A DNA stretch of 44,897 nt from an uncultured Pseudomonadota bacterium (GTDB taxonomy: Bacteria > Pseudomonadota > Gammaproteobacteria > Steroidobacterales > Steroidobacteraceae): NCBI GenBank assembly GCA_937920275.1, contig CALGVD010000051.1, positions 1-44,897 on the forward strand. Reading direction: 5' to 3'. Numbering within the stretch: position 1 is the stretch's first letter; each line of letters starts with the position of its first letter. The notes below the pieces were generated by a model that made no database searches, had not been told where the DNA came from, and was given only the letters and a program-made list of their open reading frames with translations. Positions 9,047-20,969 of this stretch are shown piece after piece. The position numbers and the translations under genes are program-made.

Positions 9047-9086
9047 TTGCCAGAGTCTCTGCGTGCTATTACAATGATTACAATGT
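9047..9086 (+). promoter_or_regulatory. Promoter and tandem ATTACAATG repeat of the sahR-like gene
   Basis: TTGCCA (9047-9052) and TACAAT (9070-9075) are separated by 17 bases, a good sigma-70 promoter. The nine-base unit ATTACAATG occurs twice in tandem (9068-9085). The overlapping stretch 9071-9086 is also an imperfect palindrome, ACAnTGnnnnCAnTGT. The -10 box and two in-frame ATGs (9074, 9083) lie inside this block, so bound regulator would cover both promoter and start codon. Confidence 0.5.
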
Positions 9087-10039
9087 TGCGAAATAATGAA
9101 ATATTGCCGATCGACGACCTCGCGCGGATGCTGCGTGCGGTCTCGGATCCCGCGCGCTTGAGGTTGCTGCGATTGTGTTTCGATCAGCCGACCAGCGTTT
9201 CTGAGCTCGCGGCCGCCGTGGCGGACAGTGAGCCCAATGTGTCGCGGCAGTTGAAGCAGTTGGCCACAGCCGGATTGTTGCGCCGAGCGCGCCGCGGGCA
9301 GAGCGTCGAGTACCTGCCGATGATCGGCGGAGGCTTTGCGGCCGAGCTCGCTTTGCAGTTGTTGGCGCGTATCGATCCGGTCGACCCCGAGCTCTGCGAG
9401 GCGCGGGCTCGCTTGCGTGCGCTGGAGACGGGTGGGGCGACGGCAGCGGAGCTGCTCGCCTCGAGCCGGCTGGGTCGTGCGTTGGCGGCAGCGCTCGATG
9501 TCGCTTTGGCGCGTGACGACGCGACGGGCGCACGCGTGCTGGCCCATGTAGGGCATCGTGAGCTTCTCGAGCTGCTCGCGCGTCGGCCCTCGCGCGTGAC
9601 GCTGCGCATCGACACCGCCGTCGAACGTACGGTGGTGCAGAGATGGGCTGAGTCTGAAGGTCTGGTGTTCGATTATCGGAATGCCAAACAGACGCGCGAA
9701 AGCCCACCATACGATGTCTGCGTAGAGGTCCCACGGCCGAACGAGCTGCGGGAGTTGGCCCAAGTGTCGCCTTGGCTCGGTCGTCTCCGTGATGTGCTCG
9801 GCGACGACGGTGTCCTGTGGCTTGCGTTGCCCTACGACCTGCTTGATCACGACGGGATCGCGCCGCCGTTGAGGCTGCGGGCCTTGCTCGATGAGCAAGG
9901 TTTTGACTGTCTCACCCTCGCGCCGGTGGAGGCTGAGGGTCGCCATCTCTTGATCACCCGCAGCCGAGCCCGTGCTCGCCGCAGTGAGCGGGCGGATCTG
10001 ACTGTCCCTGATGCCCGGCGCGGCGCGCTCGGCGTCTGA
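9083..10039 (+). CDS. ArsR-family regulator with a degenerate methyltransferase domain (SahR-like)
   Basis: The 318-residue protein begins with an ArsR winged helix: LARMLRAVSDPARLRLLRL, then TSVSELAAAVADSEPNVSRQL as the recognition helix-turn-helix. It continues into a fold resembling a class I methyltransferase. There motif I reads VLAHVGHRE where an active enzyme has a glycine-rich loop, and the later YDVC and LGDDGVLWLALP strands are kept. Lack of the SAM loop suggests a ligand sensor rather than an enzyme. ArsR regulators of this two-domain form that sit beside metF/metH match the described SahR group, which answers to S-adenosylhomocysteine. The start at 9083 is preferred because the promoter -10 lies just upstream; ATG 9074 and TTG 9047 are in frame. 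metF begins 32 bases after its stop. Confidence 0.8.
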   Translation: MLRNNEILPIDDLARMLRAVSDPARLRLLRLCFDQPTSVSELAAAVADSEPNVSRQLKQLATAGLLRRARRGQSVEYLPMIGGGFAAELALQLLARIDPVDPELCEARARLRALETGGATAAELLASSRLGRALAAALDVALARDDATGARVLAHVGHRELLELLARRPSRVTLRIDTAVERTVVQRWAESEGLVFDYRNAKQTRESPPYDVCVEVPRPNELRELAQVSPWLGRLRDVLGDDGVLWLALPYDLLDHDGIAPPLRLRALLDEQGFDCLTLAPVEAEGRHLLITRSRARARRSERADLTVPDARRGALGV

Positions 10040-10071
10040 ACCCCTTCATCAACGACCTGGACGGACCTTCC

Positions 10072-10925
10072 ATGATCGAACACGGTTCGCAGATCTCCTT
10101 CGAGTTCTTCCCGCCCGCCGATGCCAAGATGGACGCCGCGCTGTGGCGCGCGGTCGAGACGCTCGCGCCGTTCGCGCCGAGTTTCGTGTCGGTGACCTAC
10201 GGTGCCGATGGGTCGACCCGCGACCGCACGCGGTCCCTGGTGCAACGCATCGCGCGCGACAGCCGCCTCATCGCGGTGCCTCATCTGACCTGCGTCGGGG
10301 CGACCCGCGAGGAGACCCTCGAGATCGCGCAGCGCTACTGGCAGGACGGTGTCCGTCATATCGTGGCGTTGCGCGGCGATGCTCCGCAGGGGAGCGATGG
10401 CTACCGTGCACACCCGGGCGGTTTTGCCTACGGCCGCGACCTCGTGGAAGGGCTCCGTTCGGTGGCACCTTTCGAGATCTCGGTCGCCGCCTATCCGCAG
10501 ACCCATCCCGAAGCGCTGTCGGCAGAGGCCGATCTCGATAACCTTCGCGCCAAGTTCGAGGCCGGCGCCAGCCGTGCCATCACCCAGTTCTTCTTTGAGA
10601 CCGACGATTTCCTCCGCTTCCGTGATCGCTGCGCAGCGGCCGGTATCACCGGGCCCATGGTGCCGGGCATCCTGCCCATCGCCCGTTTCTCGCAGGTGGC
10701 GCGGTTTGCCGCGCGCTGTGGCGCCAAGATTCCGGAGCGTCTGGCACAGCGGTTCGCCGGGCTCGAGCAGGATCCGGCGGCGCACGCCAAGGTCGCCCTC
10801 GACGTCGCGATCGAGCAGGTCTCGACCCTGCGCCGCCATGGCGTGCGCGACTTCCATTTCTATACCCTCAACCGCGCCGAACTCACTGCCGCGATCTGCG
10901 AGGCCATGCAGTTGCGGGCGGCCGC

Positions 10926-10929
<4 letters not shown>
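10072..10929 (+). CDS. metF: 5,10-methylenetetrahydrofolate reductase
   Basis: MetF reduces 5,10-methylene-THF to 5-methyl-THF with FAD, supplying the methyl donor for MetH. The 285-residue protein is the usual single-domain bacterial length. Diagnostic pieces are ISFEFFPP at the start, [14 protein letters not shown], the PHLTC strand, IVALRGDAP and the late [13 protein letters not shown]. It lies between the SahR-like regulator and metH, and its stop overlaps the metH TTG start, so the three genes almost surely form one methionine-cycle operon. Confidence 0.96.
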
Positions 10930-14728
<3,799 letters not shown>

Positions 14729-14735
<7 letters not shown>

Positions 14736-15436
14736 GGCGTCCGGGTGTCGCGCCGTGAGGGCGCGGTCGGCTCGTCATCGTCGAGCAGGCGCAGGAACGA
14801 GGCGCCGCCGAGCAGTCGCATCTGCGTCATGATGGCGTCGCGCCGGCGTTGTACCCGTGGCCCCGGTGCATCGACCCGCCACTGCTTCGGCGCAGGCAGC
14901 ACTGCGGCGAGGGTGGCCGATTCGCGGCGGGTCAGCCGTGCGGCGTCCTTGCCATAGAACCGTTGCGCAGCGGCTTGCACACCGTAGGTGCCGCGGCCGA
15001 ACTCGGCGATGTTGAGGTACATCTCGAGGATGCGCTCCTTCGGCCAGAGCAGCTCGATCAGCCCGGTGATGCCGGCCTCGATACCCTTGCGCACCCATCC
15101 GCGACCTCTCCAGAGGAAGAGATTTTTGGCCACCTGTTGGCTCAGCGTGCTGGCGCCGCGGATCTTTCCGCCTCGGGCGTTGTGGCGCACGGCTTGGCGT
15201 ATCGACTCGAAGTCGAAGCCGGCATGGAACGGGAACCGCTGGTCCTCCGAGGCGATCACCGCGAGCGCAGCCTGCGGTGAGATCTTCTCGAGGGGGACCC
15301 ATTGATAGCGGTTGCGGTAGGCGAAGTCACCGTCCCACATCGCACCGATCCGATCCGACATCATGAAAGCGGTGGTGGGGGGCGGCACCCACCGCAGCGC
15401 CAGCACCACGCCGCAGAGGATCGCGGCAGCCCACAA
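14729..15436 (-). CDS. mtgA: Monofunctional biosynthetic peptidoglycan transglycosylase
   Basis: MtgA polymerises lipid II into glycan strands at the inner membrane. The protein (235 residues from the TTG) has one N-terminal membrane helix and then the GT51 fold. [17 protein letters not shown] contains the catalytic glutamate, [17 protein letters not shown] follows, and then [15 protein letters not shown]. The true start is probably upstream: the frame stays open back to a CTG at 15478 overlapping the ppiB stop. That would add [13 protein letters not shown] and complete the membrane helix as in related proteins. No ATG, GTG or TTG exists in that extension. It is the last gene of prmC-ppiB-mtgA. 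Confidence 0.93.
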
Positions 15437-15474
15437 AACCGCGCGCAGCAGTACCGTTGCGATGTACCGCGGCG

Positions 15475-15987
15475 TCAGGCGCTCTCCCCCCTGCGCACGG
15501 TCAGGATCAGCACGTCGTCGACCGGAACATCGCCATGGCCGCGACGGCGCGTGGTGGGCAGGGCGGCGATCGAGTCGATGGTCTCCATACCCGAGGTCAC
15601 CCGGCCGAACACGGCGTAGCCATAGTTGCCCGGCGAGTGGTCGAGGAAATCATTGTCGCTGAGGTTGATGAAGAACTGCGCAGTGGCGCTGTGGATGTCG
15701 TTGGTGCGGGCCATGGCGAGCGTGCCGCGGCTGTTGCGCAGGCCGTTGGCGGCTTCGTTGCGGATCGGTTCCCGGGTGGTCTTCTGTTCGAGGCCGGGCC
15801 CGAAGCCGCCGCCTTGGATCATGAAGCCCGGGATCACGCGGTGGAAGAGCGTGCCGTCGAAATGCCCATCGTCCGCGTACTGCAGGAAATTGGCGACGCT
15901 TTCGGGCGCCTCCACGGCTGAGAGCTCCACGGTGAATGCGCCGGCGGTGGTGGTGAACAACAGCGTCGGCAGCGGTGCGGTGGACAT
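15475..15987 (-). CDS. ppiB: Cyclophilin-type peptidyl-prolyl cis-trans isomerase
   Basis: The 170-residue protein is a compact single-domain cyclophilin without a signal peptide, so probably cytoplasmic. The active-site landmarks are [13 protein letters not shown] (with the catalytic arginine), [18 protein letters not shown] and YAVFGRV. It catalyses cis-trans isomerisation of X-Pro bonds. An AAGGA Shine-Dalgarno precedes the ATG by a normal spacing. The 51-base gap to prmC carries two copies of GGTGTCAGGG 15 bases apart. Confidence 0.95.
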   Translation of the reverse strand: MSTAPLPTLLFTTTAGAFTVELSAVEAPESVANFLQYADDGHFDGTLFHRVIPGFMIQGGGFGPGLEQKTTREPIRNEAANGLRNSRGTLAMARTNDIHSATAQFFINLSDNDFLDHSPGNYGYAVFGRVTSGMETIDSIAALPTTRRRGHGDVPVDDVLILTVRRGESA

Positions 15988-16006
15988 GGCGTGGATTCCT
16001 TTGAGT

Positions 16007-16031
16007 GGTGTCAGGGTAAGGGGTGTCAGGG
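16007..16031. repeat. Pair of GGTGTCAGGG direct repeats upstream of ppiB
   Basis: GGTGTCAGGG occurs at 16007-16016 and 16022-16031, with a 15-base period, in the short gap between prmC and ppiB. It may be a tandem binding site or a chance duplication; no promoter is evident beside it. Confidence 0.7.
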
Positions 16032-16038
16032 CGCGGGC

Positions 16039-16902
16039 TCAGCGTCGGCCTTCGGTCACGCGTTCGTGGCCGGCCGGATCGCGGTGCGAGACTATGTCAG
16101 CGTATCCCCGTGCGGCAAGCCGTTCGCGGACCGCGGCGGCCTGATCGGCGCCATGTTCCAGCAGCAACCCCCCCCCGGGGAGCAGATGATCGGGCGCGGC
16201 ATCGATCAGGGCGTGCAGGTCGGCGAGGGCGTCGGTCCCCGGCGTCAGGGCTGCCCGCGGCTCATGGCGCAGTGAATCGCCGTGCAGCACCGGATCGTCT
16301 GCGGCGACATACGGCGGGTTCGACACCACCAGAGCGAAGCGTCGTGTGCCGAGCGGTGCGAACCAGTCTCCGGCGAGGAACTCGAGGCGCCCGACCTCAA
16401 GACGCAGGGCGTTCTCGCGCGCAACCGCCAAAGCCGCCGGTGACCGCTCGACCGCCGTCACCGGCCAGTCCGGTCGCTCGATGGCGATCGCGAGGGCGAT
16501 GGCGCCCGACCCGGTCCCGAGGTCCAAAGTGGATGCCGCAGTGGCGGTGGAGCGGCACCAGGCATCGCCCGCGATGAGTGCCCGCTCGACCAGCGTCTCG
16601 GTCTCCGGTCGTGGCACCAGCACCGCCGGTCCGACCCGCAGCGGCATCGACCAGAACTCGCGCTCGCCACACAGGTAGGCGAGCGGCACGCCGTCGGCGC
16701 GGCGTGTCGTCCAATCCGCGATCCGTGCGGTTTCGCTGGCCGTGAGTGGGCGCTCCGGCATGCTGAAGAGCGCGCTGCGACCGAGTCCGAGCGCCGTGAG
16801 GACCACCGTCTCGGCCTCCCGGCGTGCCTCGCTGCCGAGCAACGGGGCAAGCACGGCGGCCGTCTGCGTGACGATGTCACCGAGTCGGGGCAGTTCCTGC
16901 AT
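16039..16902 (-). CDS. prmC: Peptide chain release factor N5-glutamine methyltransferase
   Basis: PrmC methylates the glutamine of the GGQ motif in RF1 and RF2 using SAM. The 287-residue protein has the N-terminal helical substrate domain, then VLVPRPETE, the SAM loop LDLGTGSGAIAL (about residues 126-137) and the catalytic NPPY motif at 195-198. Its target gene prfA is about 6.7 kb away and not adjacent as in many relatives. The gene contains a run of nine G (16168-16176, read on the minus strand) coding for three glycines. A possible start-codon context is poor, with no clear Shine-Dalgarno. Confidence 0.95.
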   Translation of the reverse strand: MQELPRLGDIVTQTAAVLAPLLGSEARREAETVVLTALGLGRSALFSMPERPLTASETARIADWTTRRADGVPLAYLCGEREFWSMPLRVGPAVLVPRPETETLVERALIAGDAWCRSTATAASTLDLGTGSGAIALAIAIERPDWPVTAVERSPAALAVARENALRLEVGRLEFLAGDWFAPLGTRRFALVVSNPPYVAADDPVLHGDSLRHEPRAALTPGTDALADLHALIDAAPDHLLPGGGLLLEHGADQAAAVRERLAARGYADIVSHRDPAGHERVTEGRR

Positions 16903-16945
16903 GGGATAAGTCTGTCATGACGCAAGGTTTGATACCCTCGGAACC

Positions 16946-17728
16946 ATGAAACTTTTCCCTTACGACCGCCCCGCGAGCGCGGGTGAAGTGTTGGATGCGG
17001 CCTTCCTGTTGTTCCGGCGTACCTTGCCCGGGTGCCTGCCGTGGTCGCTGCTTGCGGTGCTGCTCGGCAATCTGCCCTCCGTCTATCTGCTGACGACCGG
17101 CCAATCGCTGTCTTTGCTCGAGCGCAAGGACATGATCTGGTGGGGCCTGATGGCCGGCGCGGCGGTGGCCGGTCTCTGGGTGTGGGTGTTCCTGCTGCTG
17201 CGCCAGTACCGGGTCGCCTGTGGTGAGCGCCCCGGTTTCTTCGGCGGCGCTCTCGATGCGCTGCGCGCTACGCCGCGCGCGATCGCGGTCATCCTGCTCG
17301 CCTTGCTCGCGATGACGGTCGGCACCCTGCTGCTGGTGATCCCGGGGATGTATCTCAGCGTCGCCTTATGGCCGAGCCTCACCGTGCTGATGGTCGAGAA
17401 GCGAGGTCCGGGCGCTACGCTCGATCGTGCGCTGCAGCTGGTGCGGGGCCACTGGTGGCATACCGCGACCATCCTCGGTGTCGCGGGCGGCGTGGTCATG
17501 GCGCTCTATGTGGTCGGCATCCTCATCGGGCTGTTGTTCGGTCAGATCGGGGGCGGTATCGACCGCAGTACCGCAGCCTTGGTGTTGGGCGTCGTCTCGG
17601 GCGTGATGGCTGCCATGTTCCAACCGCTGTTCATCGCCTTGGGTGTCGCGCAGTACCTCGATCTATTGCGAAGGGCGGAACAGCCTCGTTCCGAGGCGAT
17701 GGACTCGGCCGTGTCGCAGCCTGCGTGA
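16946..17728 (+). CDS. Polytopic membrane protein of the MoxR/DUF58 cluster
   Basis: The 260-residue protein is dominated by hydrophobic segments, about five to six helices (near residues 28-52, 66-84, 112-137, 170-196 and 204-230). It starts MKLFPYDRPASAGEVLDAAF, a soluble amphipathic stretch. This layout recalls the YciC / glycerophosphoryl-diester-phosphodiesterase membrane-domain group, which often has a similar N-terminal helix before the helices. No catalytic motif is seen. It opens a five-gene plus-strand run with overlapping stops and starts, so it probably acts with the MoxR and DUF58 proteins at the inner membrane. Assignment to a family is tentative. Confidence 0.7.
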   Translation: MKLFPYDRPASAGEVLDAAFLLFRRTLPGCLPWSLLAVLLGNLPSVYLLTTGQSLSLLERKDMIWWGLMAGAAVAGLWVWVFLLLRQYRVACGERPGFFGGALDALRATPRAIAVILLALLAMTVGTLLLVIPGMYLSVALWPSLTVLMVEKRGPGATLDRALQLVRGHWWHTATILGVAGGVVMALYVVGILIGLLFGQIGGGIDRSTAALVLGVVSGVMAAMFQPLFIALGVAQYLDLLRRAEQPRSEAMDSAVSQPA

Positions 17729-18756
17729 AGGCGTCGTCCGAACTGCCCACCCGTTCGTGCCGCCGGTCAACGGCGGTGCTGTGGTCACTGTGGTGGCTGC
17801 TCGGCTGCTCGGTGCCCCTGGTTTGGGCCCAAGACCGCCCCGTACAGAGCGCATCGGATCGATCAGCCTTGGCTGATCTCGACCCGTTGCTCCGCGGTTG
17901 TCTGCGCGCCGCACGGCAACCGGATCGTCCCGATCCCTTCGGCCTCATCCGCATCGATCTCACGCAGGATTGTCCAACGCTGTGGGCCGCCCTCGCTGTG
18001 GCGGCTGTCCCCCTCGGCGGACGGGAGCGCCTGTTGCCCACCGGCTCATCGACGACCCTGCGGCAGCTCGAAGAATTGACGCGTATCGTGGAGTCCGCCG
18101 CTGGCCCTGCGGTATCGATGCGGTTGCTGCCGGCGGCCCGGCTCGGACAGATCTTGGCAGACCTCGATCCGGCGGCGCGCGGCGAGCTGTCGACCCGCGC
18201 GCGCCTCGCCCGGTGGTGGCGTTCGGTGGTCGGAGAGTTCGATCCGCGCCGCAGCGATCAGCGCAGTGCCAAAGCCCGTATCCAGTGGCCACTCGGCTTC
18301 TGGAGCACGGTGTCGTGGTTCGCGTTCGGCACCGCCGCCTTGCTGATCCTCACCGTGGTCGTCCAAGAGATCCGCGCCGTGTTCGGATCGCGCAGGACAC
18401 GCCGCACTCGTCCGCGTGATGCGGTCGTGCCCGCCGCGCCGGATGTCGATCTTGCTGCGCTCGCCGCTTTGCCGCCGCGTCGTCGGGCGGGAGAGCTGCT
18501 GCGGATCGTCGCGGCGCGTTTGCACGGCCGCGGATCCTTGCCGCCACCGGTGCCGCTCACGCCGCGCGAGATCGGCGGTCTCGCCCGCCTGACCGATGCC
18601 GAGCGCGCATCACTCGCGCTCGTCACCGAAGCCGGCGAGGTCGGCGCCTACGGCCGTCAGCCCCCTGCAGAGGCGCAGCTGGTCGGCGCCGCCGAAGCTG
18701 CGTCGCAGTGGCTTGTGACCCCCCGGCCTTGGTGGCTGATGGGTGAGCGCCGGTGA
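17725..18756 (+). CDS. DUF4129-like membrane protein
   Basis: The 343-residue protein starts at a GTG overlapping the previous stop (GTGA). It begins with a signal-like segment (hydrophobic 17-35, ending VWAQ). Next comes an external domain of about 150 residues, one membrane helix (about 192-215), a basic stretch (RRTRRTRPR) and a cytoplasmic C-terminal domain. This order, and its place before a DUF4350-like gene, moxR and a DUF58 gene, match the DUF4129 proteins of such clusters. The resemblance is by architecture and context; sequence signatures are weak. Function unknown. Confidence 0.65.
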   Translation: MKASSELPTRSCRRSTAVLWSLWWLLGCSVPLVWAQDRPVQSASDRSALADLDPLLRGCLRAARQPDRPDPFGLIRIDLTQDCPTLWAALAVAAVPLGGRERLLPTGSSTTLRQLEELTRIVESAAGPAVSMRLLPAARLGQILADLDPAARGELSTRARLARWWRSVVGEFDPRRSDQRSAKARIQWPLGFWSTVSWFAFGTAALLILTVVVQEIRAVFGSRRTRRTRPRDAVVPAAPDVDLAALAALPPRRRAGELLRIVAARLHGRGSLPPPVPLTPREIGGLARLTDAERASLALVTEAGEVGAYGRQPPAEAQLVGAAEAASQWLVTPRPWWLMGERR

Positions 18757-19967
18757 AGGCGAGGTTACGGGCGCTGGCGTTGGCGGTGGCGGCGTTGCTG
18801 CTGTTCTATGGGCTCGCGTTCAGCGACTCCTCGACCCGGACCGAGGACACCCGGCCGCTCTCGAACGAACCCGGCGCGGCAGGCTATTCGGCGTTACGCG
18901 ACTGGTTCGCGGGCGCGGGCGTGAGATGGCTCTCGTTGCGTGACGATTACGGCACTTTGGATGCGCGGACCGAGGATCATCCGACCGGCAACCTGCTCGT
19001 GGTCACCCTGCCGGGTAAGCGATCGCTCCTGGACCGTGACCTCGTCCGGCTGCATCAGTGGGTCCGGCGCGGGAATTCTTTGTTGGTGCTCGCGGCCGTC
19101 TGCGACTCGCCGGAGTGGGCGCCGGTCGGGCAGGCACGCAGCTTGAGCGCCGATGTGTCGATGTTGTCGGGTATCGATGTGTCGCGCCCGGTGCCTTTTG
19201 GTGCGCGCTTCCTTGCCACTCCTGCGGTATCGCGCTGGGAACCTGCCGTCGTGCACCCGATGTTGCGGGGTGTGGAGGGCGTCGAGGCGCTGTCGGATCG
19301 GACTTCGGCGCCGTGCCGGGGCGTCCCGCCCGCGGCGCGGGGCCTGCTGCCGCTGCTGCGGGCTGCCGAGGATCGAGCGGACGGGGCTTGGTTGTTGCCG
19401 CGCGGTGATGGTTGGGTGCTGCTCATGGGGCAGGCGACGCCGTTCGCCAACCGCGCGCTCGGCCGGGCTGACAACGCGCGTTTCGCCGGCAACATCCTGC
19501 GCGAGCTCGTCGCGCCCTCGGGGGCTGTGATCTTCGATGACGGACTGCAGGGTGCTCCGGAACTCTACGACCTGCGCCGACTTCTGGCGGACCCACGGTT
19601 CCACATGTCGTTGGCGGCGTTGTTCGCGATCTGGATCGCTTGGATCGTCGGTGGCACCCGGCTGCGCTCTCCTGCGCCCGCCCACCATCCGCCGGGGAAC
19701 GCCGCGATGGTCTTGGCTGAGGGTCGTCTGCTGTCCCGGACCGTCGATCCGGGCGAGGCCGCCCGCGTGCTGTTCGCGTCCTTCGTGGCGCGGTTGCCCG
19801 AAGCGGCCCGAGAAAAGCCTGAAGCCTGGCTTGCGGCCCGTCCCGGCGTCGCCGCTGAGGACATCGAGCGGCTCGGCAGATACCGTCGTCGTCTTGCAGA
19901 GGGCGGCAGTGTGCCGCTCGATCCCTTCCACGATCTTTTGACCCGCTTGCGGAGTGCCATCGCATGA
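18753..19967 (+). CDS. DUF4350-like membrane protein
   Basis: The 404-residue protein starts with GTG inside the previous stop (GTGA). A membrane anchor at residues 5-23 is followed by a Rossmann-like external domain. That domain begins NEPGAAGYSALRDWF and contains GNLLVVTLPGKR, DRDLVRLHQWVRRGNSLLVL and PRGDGWVLLMGQATPF. A second helix (about 288-304, LAALFAIWIAWIVGG) leads to a basic cytoplasmic tail. The 'grant-entry, open-lid' type pattern of an amino-terminal helix, a glutamine-amidotransferase-like fold and a C-terminal anchor is typical of DUF4350. It sits between the DUF4129-like gene and moxR. No catalytic residues can be named. Confidence 0.7.
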   Translation: MKARLRALALAVAALLLFYGLAFSDSSTRTEDTRPLSNEPGAAGYSALRDWFAGAGVRWLSLRDDYGTLDARTEDHPTGNLLVVTLPGKRSLLDRDLVRLHQWVRRGNSLLVLAAVCDSPEWAPVGQARSLSADVSMLSGIDVSRPVPFGARFLATPAVSRWEPAVVHPMLRGVEGVEALSDRTSAPCRGVPPAARGLLPLLRAAEDRADGAWLLPRGDGWVLLMGQATPFANRALGRADNARFAGNILRELVAPSGAVIFDDGLQGAPELYDLRRLLADPRFHMSLAALFAIWIAWIVGGTRLRSPAPAHHPPGNAAMVLAEGRLLSRTVDPGEAARVLFASFVARLPEAAREKPEAWLAARPGVAAEDIERLGRYRRRLAEGGSVPLDPFHDLLTRLRSAIA

Positions 19968-20956
19968 TCCAAGACCCTTCCTCCGATCCGACCGTCCACG
20001 CAGGGCCATCCTCAGCCGGTGCGCCCATCGCCGCGTTCGAGCGGGCGCTGCAGGCCGAACTCGGCAAGATCGTCGTCGGCGACGGTCAGAACATCCGGGC
20101 GATCGCGATCGCGCTCCTGGTGCGCGGGCATGTGCTGTTGCAAGGTGTCCCGGGCCTCGGCAAGACGCTGTTGGCGCGGTCGCTGTCTGCAGCCTTGGGT
20201 GGCGCCTTCAAGCGCATCCAAGGGACCGCTGACCTGATGCCCGGCGATGTCATCGGTGTGCATGTCTACGATGCGGCGCGTGCGACCTTCGTGTTCCGCC
20301 CCGGCCCCTTGTTCGCCGATGTGGTGCTCGTGGATGAGATCAACCGGGCTGGCCCGAAGACGCAGTCGGCTCTGCTCGAAGCGATGGAAGAGCGCCAGAT
20401 CAGCTCCGAGGGCGAGGTGTTCCGGCTGCCGCGGGATTTCATGGTCATCGCCACGCAGAACCCGCGCGAGTTCGAGGGTACCTATCCGTTGCCTGAATCC
20501 CAGCTCGACCGTTTCTTGATGCGCATCGATCTGACCTATCCGGCGCCCGAGTTGGAGGCCGAGGTGCTTCGCCGGCACGGGTTGCAGGCGGACGCGGCGC
20601 TTGCACCGCCCGAGCAGCTCGATCGCGGGGCGCTCGAAGCGGCCCGCAACGCCCTCGAGACCCTGTTCGTCTCGCCCTCGATGATCGCCTATGTGCTCGC
20701 GTTGGCCGGTGCCTCGCGCACGCACCCGCAGGTCGCAGTCGGCCTCTCCACCCGCGGCGCGATGATGTTGCTGCGCGCCGCGCGCGCCCACGCCGGAGTG
20801 CGTGGCGCCGATCATGTCGCCCCGGACGACGTCAAGGCGGTCGCGCAGCACGTGGTCGCGCATCGCCTGTCTTTGATGCCCGAGGCTGCGCTAGAAGGAC
20901 TGTCGGACAACGCGGTGGTGGCTGAACTTCTGGCGAGCACGCCGGTGCCGCGTTGA
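19964..20956 (+). CDS. MoxR-family AAA+ ATPase
   Basis: The 330-residue cytoplasmic ATPase has Walker A GVPGLGKT (61-68), Walker B VVLVDE (120-125) followed by INRAGPKTQSALLEAMEE, sensor 1 in VIATQNP, and a C-terminal lid with STRGAMMLLRAARA. This is the MoxR subgroup that acts as a chaperone-like remodeler with von Willebrand factor A partner proteins. The partner is probably the DUF58 protein encoded 13 bases downstream. Its ATG overlaps the preceding stop (ATGA). The substrate of this MoxR branch is not known. Confidence 0.95.
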   Translation: MIQDPSSDPTVHAGPSSAGAPIAAFERALQAELGKIVVGDGQNIRAIAIALLVRGHVLLQGVPGLGKTLLARSLSAALGGAFKRIQGTADLMPGDVIGVHVYDAARATFVFRPGPLFADVVLVDEINRAGPKTQSALLEAMEERQISSEGEVFRLPRDFMVIATQNPREFEGTYPLPESQLDRFLMRIDLTYPAPELEAEVLRRHGLQADAALAPPEQLDRGALEAARNALETLFVSPSMIAYVLALAGASRTHPQVAVGLSTRGAMMLLRAARAHAGVRGADHVAPDDVKAVAQHVVAHRLSLMPEAALEGLSDNAVVAELLASTPVPR

Positions 20957-20969
20957 GACCTCTGCCGAC

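Noticed and set aside
8984-9946. A 320-codon minus-strand frame opposite the ArsR-type regulator
   Set aside because: The plus strand has the ArsR helix-turn-helix; the minus frame would also run into the hppD promoter.
19964-20956. The idea that this is the RavA of a RavA-ViaA pair
   Set aside because: The protein lacks the long extra C-terminal part of RavA, and the partner is DUF58, not ViaA; it belongs to a different MoxR branch.
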